Source: Pseudomonas sp. stari2 (GTDB lineage Bacteria; Pseudomonadota; Gammaproteobacteria; Pseudomonadales; Pseudomonadaceae). From it: a stretch of 64,000 bases of DNA. Below, in pieces: positions 18,406 to 25,973 of the stretch (the first letter of the stretch is position 1; every line of letters begins with the position of its first letter). Location of the stretch: positions 3,033,501 to 3,097,500 of the forward strand of contig NZ_CP099760.1 of the NCBI RefSeq assembly GCF_040760005.1, given 5' to 3'. Position numbers and translations under genes: made by a program. The notes under the pieces are model-generated. The model saw nothing but the letters and a program-made list of their open reading frames with translations, was not told the DNA's origin and made no database searches.

Positions 18406-19364
18406 CCTCATTTTTTGCTGTGACCGATAACGAAGACATTCTCGCCCTGCAACCACGACTGACCGCTGATGACGCCGGAGTGCGCCGGATTGCCCTGATC
18501 GATCTGGCCGACCTTGAAGAGCCGGATGGCTTGCTCTGGCTGGTTGAGCGGTTGGCCGAAGACCCTGCCGAAGAGGTGCGTGCCGAAGCAGCGCGTCTAT
18601 TGGAAGCCTGGGAAGACGAACCGGTGGTTGAAGCGCTGTGTCAGGCGCTGACGGATCCGTCGCCGGCGGTGCAGGCTGCTGCGGCTCAGAGCCTGAGCCT
18701 GCTCAAGACCGAAGCGGCGGGAAGGGTGATTTTGCCGTGGACCGCTCATGTCGAAACCAGCGTGCGAATTGCCGCGTTTCGGGCCTTGCGCGAATTGCGT
18801 TTCCCCGGCGCCGCGCCTGCCGCGATTCAGGCATTGAACGATGCTGATGCGAGTGTGCGTCGCGAAGCCGTTGGTGTGCTCGGCTGGCTCAAACAGCTGG
18901 ATGCCTTGCCGGCGCTGGCACGCTTGGCCAGTGCTGACCCAGACACCGAAGTACGCCGCGCCGCTACCGGCGCCTTGGGCCTGGCGAGTGGCGCAGATGT
19001 GCTGCCCGCCTTGAGTCAGGCCTTGCAGGACGACGCCTGGCAAGTGCGCGAAGAAGCCGCGACAACGCTCGGCAAGGTCGGCCACACCGACGCCGGGCCG
19101 GCTCTGATCGAAGCCTTAAGCGACGATTACTGGCAGGTTCGTCTGCGCGCAACCCGCAGCCTTGGCCGTTTGCGTTACGTGCCGGCACTCGACGCCCTGA
19201 TCGACACCCTCGGTCATCGCATCAGCAACCTGCGCAAGGAAGCTGCGCTGGCGCTGGGCGAGTTGAATGATCGCGGCGCCGTGGCCGCGTTGCAGGCCGC
19301 GCAGGACGACGGCGACCCGGAAGTGCGCAAAGCGGTGCGAATTGCCTTGAGTCAGTTGCAATGA
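18402..19364 (+). CDS. HEAT-repeat protein
   Basis: 320 residues made almost wholly of HEAT/PBS-lyase-type repeats of about 31 residues (for example DPSPAVQAAAAQSLSLLK, DADASVRREAVGVLGWLKQ, DPDTEVRRAATGALGLA, DDAWQVREEAATTLGKVG, DDYWQVRLRATRSLGRL). No signal peptide, so cytoplasmic. The GTG start overlaps the ATPase stop (GTGA); a GTG at 18420 is an alternative. HEAT proteins serve as scaffolds or chaperone-like lyases. Tight linkage to the AprBA-like operon suggests a role in enzyme assembly or cofactor loading (inference). Confidence 0.85.
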   Translation: MTSFFAVTDNEDILALQPRLTADDAGVRRIALIDLADLEEPDGLLWLVERLAEDPAEEVRAEAARLLEAWEDEPVVEALCQALTDPSPAVQAAAAQSLSLLKTEAAGRVILPWTAHVETSVRIAAFRALRELRFPGAAPAAIQALNDADASVRREAVGVLGWLKQLDALPALARLASADPDTEVRRAATGALGLASGADVLPALSQALQDDAWQVREEAATTLGKVGHTDAGPALIEALSDDYWQVRLRATRSLGRLRYVPALDALIDTLGHRISNLRKEAALALGELNDRGAVAALQAAQDDGDPEVRKAVRIALSQLQ

Positions 19365-19639
19365 ATCCGCTGGCGATCGGCAATTCCCAAAGTGAGCACC
19401 GGTTGCGGCTGAGCTGGCCGGATGGCCGCGAGCAGCTGCTTGACCATGCCGAACTGCGCCGCCAGTGCCCGTGCTCGCAATGCCGGGCGTTCCGCCTGCG
19501 GGGCTCGGCTCCGCTAGTGGATGATCGAGTGCGTGTAATCGAACTCAACCCGCAGGGTTACGGCCTGCAACTGGTGTTCAGCGACGGCCATCAACGCGGG
19601 ATCTATCCATGGCAGTTCCTGGCGCAACTGACACCGTAG
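19361..19639 (+). CDS. DUF971 domain protein (GBBH-like N-terminal domain)
   Basis: 92 residues. LRLSWPDGREQLLDHAELRRQCPCSQCR, then VRVIELNPQGYGLQLVFSDGH and GIYPWQFL are the conserved features of DUF971. Cys36, Cys38 and Cys41 form a CxCxxC metal-binding-like cluster. The domain also occurs fused to Fe-S carriers of the Mrp/ApbC type and at the N-terminus of gamma-butyrobetaine hydroxylase (family knowledge). Its start overlaps the HEAT gene stop, so it closes the operon. A role in Fe-S or metal handling for the flavoprotein/ferredoxin pair is inferred. Confidence 0.85.
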   Translation: MNPLAIGNSQSEHRLRLSWPDGREQLLDHAELRRQCPCSQCRAFRLRGSAPLVDDRVRVIELNPQGYGLQLVFSDGHQRGIYPWQFLAQLTP

Positions 19640-19661
19640 GTTCGCCGCATTCAACCGTGGC

Positions 19662-20399
19662 TCAGAAGGATTTGCTGACGCTGGCCACCACCGTCGCCGT
19701 GCACACATCCTTGAAGCCCCAGTTGCTCAGGCACTGGCTCTGCGACAGGTCGGTGTCGATGTAGCTCAGGCCCAGCACTACGCCGGCCAGGTTGTGGGTC
19801 AGTTTGACTTCCCACTCCCGGTAGGATTCTTCGCCATGTCCGGACGCCGAGTACAGATGCGGGTCCTTGAAGTCCATGTTGCCGTAGCGCAGCTTCAGCC
19901 CGGAATCCAACGGCAATTCGGTTTCATAGCCGATGTAGCTGTAGAGCGAACTCTGTTTGCTGTCGATGCCCGGCGCATCACTGGAGTAGTACGCCGCGAG
20001 TTTCACGCCGTAGGCGCTGAGAATCGAGTACACCTCGCTCTGGTTGAACTGGCTCTCCTTGGGATACGCGTATTTGATGTAGCCCAGATCCAGACTCACG
20101 GCTTCGGTCGCCTGCCACAGCCAGCCGGCGTAGTAATCAACTTCCTGACGGGTTTTCAGGCCGCCGCCGAAATCGACGTTCGAACTCCACGCGCCGAGGT
20201 ACAGGCCGCTGCTGTGGGCCAGGGTCAAACCGGCCTGCACCACGGGATCGTTCTGGGTCTGGGAGATGCCGCGGGTGCGGTAGTCGCTGGCCAGAGTCAG
20301 GTCGACCAGCACCGCGAAATCATCGTTCAAGGGAATCGCGTGGCTGCTTAAAGGCAGCAGGCTCAAGGAAGTGAGGGCGAGCAGGGGCATGGCTTTCAT
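19662..20399 (-). CDS. TorF-family putative porin
   Basis: 245 residues. A signal peptide (MKAMPLLALTSLSLLPLSSHA) is followed by the family motif LTLASDYRTRGISQTQNDPVVQAGLTLAHSSG, then GLYLGAWSSNVDFGG and a barrel-like chain ending VASVSKSF with terminal Phe. This is the Gcw_chp/TorF outer-membrane family. It ends 22 bases from the convergent DUF971 gene and is separated by about 100 bases from the upstream amidohydrolase. Substrate unknown. Confidence 0.85.
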   Translation of the reverse strand: MKAMPLLALTSLSLLPLSSHAIPLNDDFAVLVDLTLASDYRTRGISQTQNDPVVQAGLTLAHSSGLYLGAWSSNVDFGGGLKTRQEVDYYAGWLWQATEAVSLDLGYIKYAYPKESQFNQSEVYSILSAYGVKLAAYYSSDAPGIDSKQSSLYSYIGYETELPLDSGLKLRYGNMDFKDPHLYSASGHGEESYREWEVKLTHNLAGVVLGLSYIDTDLSQSQCLSNWGFKDVCTATVVASVSKSF

Positions 20400-20501
20400 G
20401 TGAAGTCCCGATGTTGTGATTGTTATGGGCAGGAAGCGGGCAAGGCTGCGCCGAACCCCGGCGGCTGGCGCGGGGGCGGGCAGGGGATACGGCGATCGTT
20501 A

Positions 20502-22256
20502 TTAGAGGGTAGGGGCGTAGACCTGACGGCCGGCGAACCAGGTTTGCAGGACCTGAGTGTCATGCAGGGCCTTGTCGTCGACGCTGAACACGTCGCGATC
20601 GAGGACGATGAAATCGGCCTGCTTGCCCGGGCTCAGCGAGCCGATTTGTTGCTCCAGGCCGATGGTGCGCGCGGCGTTGACGGTGTAGGCGTAGAACATG
20701 GTTTCGCGGTCCAGGCGTTCGTCGGCGTTGAGCACGCCCAACGGCCCGGTGCGGGTGATGGCCTGGGCCATGGCGTTCCACGGATTCGGCGAGGACACCG
20801 GCCAGTCGCTGGCGCCAGCAATCGTCGCGCCCTGCTTGAGCAGCGAATGTGCCGGGTATTGATAGCGGAAGGCGAGGGCGCTGACGTAAGGCTTGATCAT
20901 GTCGGTGGTGTAGTCGTCGGCGCTGGCCCACAGCAGTTGCATCGAGGCAATCACGTTCAGCGGCTTGAAGCGGGCGAATTCCTTGGGATTGACCATTTGC
21001 AGGTGGGTGATCGAGTGCGTCACGCCGCTTTGTCGATCCTTGCGTGCCTGGGCGATACCGTTCAGTGATTCACGCACGGCGCGGTCACCGATGGCGTGGA
21101 TGTGCACCAGCCAACCGCGCTGGTCGATGGCGCTGACCAGTTCGCCGAAGTGCTGTGGATCGATCAGCAGTTCGCCCTGTTTGTGCGAGTTGCTGTAGGG
21201 ATCGATCATCGCCGCGCTCTGGGCCGGGTATTCGATCACACCGTCAGCGAAGATCTTGATCCCCGGCAGGGTCAGGTTGGGGATGCCCTGAAACTGCCGG
21301 CGAACCTTGTCGAGGGTATCGAGATCGGCCGGCACGCTTTTCGGGTTGGCCACCAGCAGTGCGGCGACGTGGGCGGTCATGCCGCCGCTTTCCGACAGGG
21401 CCTTGTAGGCCGGCAACACGCCGACGGTTTTCTCGGTGGGCTTGAGGGCGAACACCGGTTCGCCAGGCGCGGCGTTGGCGGCGGGGTCCATCCACGCGGT
21501 GATGCCGAGGCTGTTGTTGAAACGCACCGCCGATTGCGCAGCCTTGAGCAGGTCGGCAGGGCTCGGCACCGGCATTTTCGAGGCGACGCGATCCCAACCG
21601 GCATCGACCACAAAGCCGTTCGGCTCACCGCTGGGCAGTTTGCCGATGGTGTCTTTTTCGGCTTCCGGCAGGTTTTTGAGCAGCGCGGCGTCGATGCCCG
21701 CACGCTTGAGCATCACGTTGTTGGCCCATGCGGTGTGATGATCGCTGCCGGTGAACACCACCGGCACGTCGGCCCATTCGCCGTGGTTGAAGATCTTGCC
21801 TAGGGCCTCAGCCTTGGCCCAGTACGCCGAACTCATTCCGGCCACGCTCAACACATCGCCATGCCGGGCCTTGCCGTCGTCACGCCAGTCGCGCAGGCGC
21901 TTTTCCAGTTCATCGAGTTCAACTACCTCGTCTTCCATGTTCGCCGAGACCATCTCCAGTCCGCCGAAAATCGCATGGGAATGGCTGTCGATCAAGCCGG
22001 GCATCATGGCCTTGCCTTGAAGGTCGATCACTTGGGTGCCGGGTTCGATCAAGGCTTTGATCTGTGCATCGGTGCCGACTTTCAACACCTTGCCGTTCTC
22101 CACGGCCAGCGCCTGAACCTGCGGTTGAGCGCGGTCGGCGGTGAAAATCTTGCCATTGAGCAGCACCAGATCGGTAGCGGCCATGGCTTCCATCGAGGCA
22201 AAACTCACAGCGGCGATCAGCACATTTTTTGCGAAATGCGGGATGAATCTTTTCAT
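20502..22256 (-). CDS. Exported amidohydrolase, YtcJ-like (Amidohydro_3)
   Basis: 584 residues. A signal peptide (MKRFIPHFAKNVLIAAVSFASMEAMA) precedes TDLVLLNGKIFTAD. MPGLIDSHSHAIFGG carries the metal-binding His92-x-His94, and VHIHAIGDRAVRESL and ASDWPVSSPNPWNAMAQAITR supply later metal ligands. This is the layout of the YtcJ-type metal-dependent hydrolases, here with predicted export. It is divergent from a LysR regulator. GGAAA lies before the ATG and an AAnAAnAA motif just upstream. Substrate unknown. Confidence 0.85.
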   Translation of the reverse strand: MKRFIPHFAKNVLIAAVSFASMEAMAATDLVLLNGKIFTADRAQPQVQALAVENGKVLKVGTDAQIKALIEPGTQVIDLQGKAMMPGLIDSHSHAIFGGLEMVSANMEDEVVELDELEKRLRDWRDDGKARHGDVLSVAGMSSAYWAKAEALGKIFNHGEWADVPVVFTGSDHHTAWANNVMLKRAGIDAALLKNLPEAEKDTIGKLPSGEPNGFVVDAGWDRVASKMPVPSPADLLKAAQSAVRFNNSLGITAWMDPAANAAPGEPVFALKPTEKTVGVLPAYKALSESGGMTAHVAALLVANPKSVPADLDTLDKVRRQFQGIPNLTLPGIKIFADGVIEYPAQSAAMIDPYSNSHKQGELLIDPQHFGELVSAIDQRGWLVHIHAIGDRAVRESLNGIAQARKDRQSGVTHSITHLQMVNPKEFARFKPLNVIASMQLLWASADDYTTDMIKPYVSALAFRYQYPAHSLLKQGATIAGASDWPVSSPNPWNAMAQAITRTGPLGVLNADERLDRETMFYAYTVNAARTIGLEQQIGSLSPGKQADFIVLDRDVFSVDDKALHDTQVLQTWFAGRQVYAPTL

Positions 22257-22267
22257 TGAACATTTCC

Positions 22268-22275
22268 TTGTTATT
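22268..22275 (-). promoter_or_regulatory. Crc/Hfq-type CA motif before the amidohydrolase
   Basis: AATAACAA on the minus strand sits directly before the GGAAA ribosome binding site of the exported amidohydrolase, the usual place for Hfq/Crc translational repression. Confidence 0.4.
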
Positions 22276-22359
22276 GCGTCTGATGGCCAGATTAGTGGCT
22301 GCCAACGCCCGACAGAACGCCTCCCTCACGAAAAACGTTTTTGCCTGAATGGAAAAAGC

Positions 22360-23277
22360 ATGGACAAGCTGGGTGCACTGAAAATGTTTGTGGTCACCGC
22401 GCAGCTCGGCAGTTTCAGCCGCGCTGCCGAGCAACTGGGCAAGACCCCGTCGGCCCTGACCAAAGCGGTCAATCATCTGGAATCCGAGCTCGGCGCGCGG
22501 CTGTTCGAGCGCAGCACGCGGCGGATACTGCTGACTGAAATCGGCCGGCTCTATCTGGAAACCGCACGCCAGGTGCTGCAACGGCTGGACGAGGCCAGCG
22601 AAGAAATCGAGCAGTTGCAGCATGGCCTGCGCGGCAGCCTGAAAATCACCGCACCGCTGGCTTACGGCCGGGCGTTTCTCGATCAGGTGTGTGACGGCTT
22701 TTTGCAGCAATACCCGCAGATCAGCCTGCAAGTGGATTTGTGCGATGAATTCGTCAATCTGCTGGAAAGCGGCTACGACCTGGCGCTGCGCGAAGGGCAC
22801 GATGATTTGCCGGGGCTGATTGCCCGGGTGGTTGGCAGCAATCGTCTTGCACTTTGCGGAAGCCCCGAATACCTGGCGCGCAAGGGCTTGCCGGTGACGC
22901 CTCAAACCCTCGACCAGCATGAGTGGCTGCTGTACCGGCATCCGTTGCTCAGCCGCGAATTCTGGTGGGCCGAACGCGACGGCCAGCGCCTGAGCCTGGC
23001 GCAACCGGCGGCGCCGCTGTTGCGCAGTGACAATTACGATTTGCTGCTGGCCAGCGCTTTGGCCGGGCGCGGCTTGTTGCACACGCCGCTGTGGAGCGCC
23101 GCGCCGTACATCGCCGACGGGCGACTGGTGCGGGTCATGGCCGATTACGAGATCGACCCGGACAGCTTTGGCCCGCACATTCTGGCGGTGTACCCGAGCC
23201 ATCGGCGGGCGACGGCCAAGGTTATGGCGTTTATCGACTACATCGCAGAGTTTCTGGCGGAGCGTGGTTTGAGCTGA
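22360..23277 (+). CDS. LysR-family transcriptional regulator
   Basis: 305 residues. The N-terminal winged helix-turn-helix reads LGALKMFVVTAQLGSFSRAAEQLGKTPSALTKAVNHLESELGARLFERSTRR in outline (about 3-60), followed by a LysR substrate-binding domain. The ATG at 22360 gives the canonical N-terminus; the open frame extends 5' into the amidohydrolase gene but lacks LysR homology there. The divergent position suggests it regulates the amidohydrolase (inference). Confidence 0.88.
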   Translation: MDKLGALKMFVVTAQLGSFSRAAEQLGKTPSALTKAVNHLESELGARLFERSTRRILLTEIGRLYLETARQVLQRLDEASEEIEQLQHGLRGSLKITAPLAYGRAFLDQVCDGFLQQYPQISLQVDLCDEFVNLLESGYDLALREGHDDLPGLIARVVGSNRLALCGSPEYLARKGLPVTPQTLDQHEWLLYRHPLLSREFWWAERDGQRLSLAQPAAPLLRSDNYDLLLASALAGRGLLHTPLWSAAPYIADGRLVRVMADYEIDPDSFGPHILAVYPSHRRATAKVMAFIDYIAEFLAERGLS

Positions 23278-23309
23278 CTGGCGGTGCTTGTCAGGAAATT
23301 CCCGCAAGA

Positions 23310-23321
23310 GTACAAATGTAC
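23310..23321. promoter_or_regulatory. LexA2-type SOS operator
   Basis: GTACAAATGTAC is a perfect palindrome of the form GTAC-N4-GTAC, close to the GTAC-N4-GTGC box known for the second LexA of pseudomonads. It overlaps the first ATG (23316) of the lexA2 gene itself, placing the operator at or just after the transcription start. Confidence 0.75.
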
Positions 23322-23933
23322 TCCATGACAAATCTGACTCCCCGCCGTACCGCTATCCTGACCTTTATCCGCGAACGCATCGCCGAACACGGTCAGCCCC
23401 CAAGCCTCGCTGAAATCAGCGAGGCTTTTGGTTTTGCCTCCCGCAGCGTGGCGCGCAAGCATGTGCTGGCGCTCACCGAAGCCGGGTTTATCGAGGTCAA
23501 CCCGCATCAGGCCCGGGGCATTCGCCTGCTCGGGCAGCCGGCGCGGCCGGAACTGCTCGAAGTCCCGGTACTCGGCCGGGTAGCTGCCGGTGCGCCCATC
23601 GGCGCCGATGCCGACCTGCACAATCGGCTGATGCTCGACCCCGCACTGTTCTCCCGCACGCCCGACTACATGCTGCGGGTGCAGGGCGACTCGATGATCG
23701 AGGACGGCATTCTCGACGGCGATCTGGTCGGCGTACGCCGCAACTCCGAGGCGCTCAACGGCCAGATCGTGGTGGCGCGGCTCGACGGCGAGGTCACCAT
23801 CAAACGCTTCGAGCGGGTCGGCGATGAGGTTCGCCTGTTGCCCCGCAACCCGGCGTACCAGCCGATTGTGGTGCGTGACGATCAGGACCTGGCCATCGAA
23901 GGGGTGTTCTGCGGTCTGGTGAGGCAAGGCTGA
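23316..23933 (+). CDS. lexA: LexA2-type SOS repressor
   Basis: 205 residues from the first ATG. The winged helix domain (about 8-72) is LTPRRTAILTFIRERIAEHG with recognition region FASRSVARKHVLALTEAG. Self-cleavage elements are all present: Ala91-Gly92 in RVAAGAPIG, catalytic Ser126 in VQGDSMIEDG and Lys163 in TIKRF. It differs from canonical LexA1 and matches the LexA2 that heads imuA-imuB-dnaE2 cassettes. ATG 23316 has AAGAG at good spacing; ATG 23325 would leave the operator upstream of the coding region. The stop overlaps the imuA start. Confidence 0.92.
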   Translation: MYSMTNLTPRRTAILTFIRERIAEHGQPPSLAEISEAFGFASRSVARKHVLALTEAGFIEVNPHQARGIRLLGQPARPELLEVPVLGRVAAGAPIGADADLHNRLMLDPALFSRTPDYMLRVQGDSMIEDGILDGDLVGVRRNSEALNGQIVVARLDGEVTIKRFERVGDEVRLLPRNPAYQPIVVRDDQDLAIEGVFCGLVRQG

Positions 23934-24550
23934 TGGGTGCCGTCGTTGCGCTGGATACGCTGTTCAATGGCGGCCAGATCTGGAAGGGCCGGCCTGCGCC
24001 ACCCACCACCAGCCCGCAACCCACCGGGCACGCGGCGCTGGATGCGGCCTTGCCCAGTGGCGGCTGGCCGGAAGCGGCGCTGAGTGAAATCCTCCTGGCC
24101 GGGCCCGGCGTTGGCGAACTGCAACTGGTGTGGCCGACGTTGGCGCGTCTGTCGGCGGCGGGCGAGCGCATCGTGCTGGTGGCGCCGCCATTCGTGCCGT
24201 ACCCGCAGGCGTGGGCCAATGCGGGAGTCGATCTGCGCCAGTTGTCGGTGATCCAGGCCAGCGAACGTGATGCCTTGTGGGCGGCGGAACAATGCCTGCG
24301 TTCGGGCAGTTGTGGCGCGGTGCTGTGCTGGCCGCACAAGGCCGATGACCGCGCCTTGCGCCGTTTGCAGGTGGCGGCGGAAACCGGCCAGACCCTGGCG
24401 TTCGCGTGGCGGCCATTGAGCGAAGCGATCAACCCCTCGCCGGCCGCGCTGCGCATTGCCATCGATGCCCGCCCGGCGCAATTGCGCGTGCTCAAGTGCC
24501 GGGGCGGTCTGGCGCGCAGCGCACCGATCGCCTTCGCTGTGGGGCATTGA
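23933..24550 (+). CDS. imuA: ImuA, translesion synthesis accessory protein
   Basis: 205 residues, with a RecA/SulA-like core without a complete Walker A (GHAALDAALPSGGWPEAALSEILLAGPGVGELQLVWP). Position between lexA2 and imuB is diagnostic. ImuA acts with ImuB and DnaE2 in damage-induced mutagenesis. ATG overlaps the lexA2 stop; imuB follows after seven bases. Confidence 0.9.
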   Translation: MGAVVALDTLFNGGQIWKGRPAPPTTSPQPTGHAALDAALPSGGWPEAALSEILLAGPGVGELQLVWPTLARLSAAGERIVLVAPPFVPYPQAWANAGVDLRQLSVIQASERDALWAAEQCLRSGSCGAVLCWPHKADDRALRRLQVAAETGQTLAFAWRPLSEAINPSPAALRIAIDARPAQLRVLKCRGGLARSAPIAFAVGH

Positions 24551-24557
24551 GGTCGCC

Positions 24558-25973
24558 ATGCGCTGGGTTTGCATTCTGTTCCCGCAATTGGCCCTCGACG
24601 CCGTGCTGCGTCAGCGCCCCGATCCCGAACAACCGTTGGCGCTGCTCAGCGGCCCGGCCCAGCGCCGGGTGCTGCAAGCGGTCAACCCGGCGGCGCGGGC
24701 ACTGGGCTTGCGTCCCGGGCAATCGATGACCGCCGCGCAGGCCATGAGCAAAGGGTTCACCACCGTCGATTACGACGCGGCTGAGGTCGAGCACTGGCAG
24801 CAGTTTCTCGCCGCCTGGGCCTATCGTTTCAGCGCCCAGGTCAGCGTGCATTACCCGCGCACCGTGGTGTTCGAAATCGAATCGAGCCTCGGGCTGTTCG
24901 GTTCCTGGACGCAGTTCGAGGCGCGATTACGCACGGAACTGACGGAGCTGGGTTTTCGTCACCGCATCGTCGCCGCGCCCAACCCGGTAGCGGCGCGAAT
25001 ACTGGCCAACGCCTACGACGGATTGGTGGTGCCCGACGGTGAAGCCTTGCGCCATCACCTCGGGCAACTGCCGGTCGATCGCATCGGGCTTGAACCGAGC
25101 GTGGCCACGGCGCTGTCGCGCATGGGCCTGCGCAACCTTCATCAGGTGCAGAACCTGCCGCGTCAGGCCCTGGCCCGGCGTTTCGAGGCGCCGATGCTCA
25201 AGCATCTGGACACGCTGTTCGGCGCACGGCCGCTGGCGCTGGCGTTCTACCTGCCGCCGGACCGTTTCGATGTGCGCATCGAACTCAATTTCGACGTGCA
25301 ATCCCATCAGGCGCTGCTGTTTCCATTGCGCCGCCTGACGTCCGATCTGTCGGCGTTCTTGTGCGGGCGCGACAGCGGCGTGCAGCGCTTCGATCTGCAC
25401 CTGGAACACGCCGGGTTGCCGGACACATTGATCAAGGTCGGTCTGCTCAGCGCCGAACGCGACCCGGCGATGCTCTTCGAACTGGCCCGTGGCCGACTGG
25501 AGCAGGTGCAGGTCGAGGCCCCGGTGCGCGGTTTTCGTCTGCGCGCCGAGGATCTGCCGAGTTTCGTGCCGCAGTTTCAGGAACTGTTCGACGACCGTCC
25601 GCAGCAGACCTTGCCCTGGGAGCAACTGCGTGAACGCTTGCGCGCACGGCTGGGAGATGAGGCGGTCCAGGGCCTGCGCTTCCAGGCCGATCACCGACCT
25701 GAGTGCGCGTGGCAGAACGCCGATGACAAGCAGCCTTGTGCTGCGTTACCCGGCGTGCAGCGTCCGGGCTGGTTGCTGAGTGAGCCGCAGTCAGTACCCG
25801 AAGGTTCGGCGCGCATCCTCATGGGCCCGGAACGGATCGAGTCCGGCTGGTGGGACGGTGACGACGTGCGCCGCGACTATTACCTGATCCAGAACCGCGC
25901 CGGCCAGCAAGGCTGGGCGTACCGGGCAGTGGGTGAGGGCGGTCCGTTGTGGCTGCAGGGCTGGTTCGCGTGA
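24558..25973 (+). CDS. imuB: ImuB, Y-family polymerase-like protein
   Basis: 471 residues. The N-terminus [19 protein letters not shown] and the following palm/fingers-like region resemble Y-family DNA polymerases, but the acidic catalytic positions are not evident, as known for ImuB, which serves as an adaptor between the beta clamp, ImuA and DnaE2. A segment [11 protein letters not shown] near residue 350 could be a clamp-binding motif (tentative). The start follows GAGG; codons upstream overlap imuA. The stop overlaps the dnaE2 GTG. Confidence 0.9.
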   Translation: MRWVCILFPQLALDAVLRQRPDPEQPLALLSGPAQRRVLQAVNPAARALGLRPGQSMTAAQAMSKGFTTVDYDAAEVEHWQQFLAAWAYRFSAQVSVHYPRTVVFEIESSLGLFGSWTQFEARLRTELTELGFRHRIVAAPNPVAARILANAYDGLVVPDGEALRHHLGQLPVDRIGLEPSVATALSRMGLRNLHQVQNLPRQALARRFEAPMLKHLDTLFGARPLALAFYLPPDRFDVRIELNFDVQSHQALLFPLRRLTSDLSAFLCGRDSGVQRFDLHLEHAGLPDTLIKVGLLSAERDPAMLFELARGRLEQVQVEAPVRGFRLRAEDLPSFVPQFQELFDDRPQQTLPWEQLRERLRARLGDEAVQGLRFQADHRPECAWQNADDKQPCAALPGVQRPGWLLSEPQSVPEGSARILMGPERIESGWWDGDDVRRDYYLIQNRAGQQGWAYRAVGEGGPLWLQGWFA

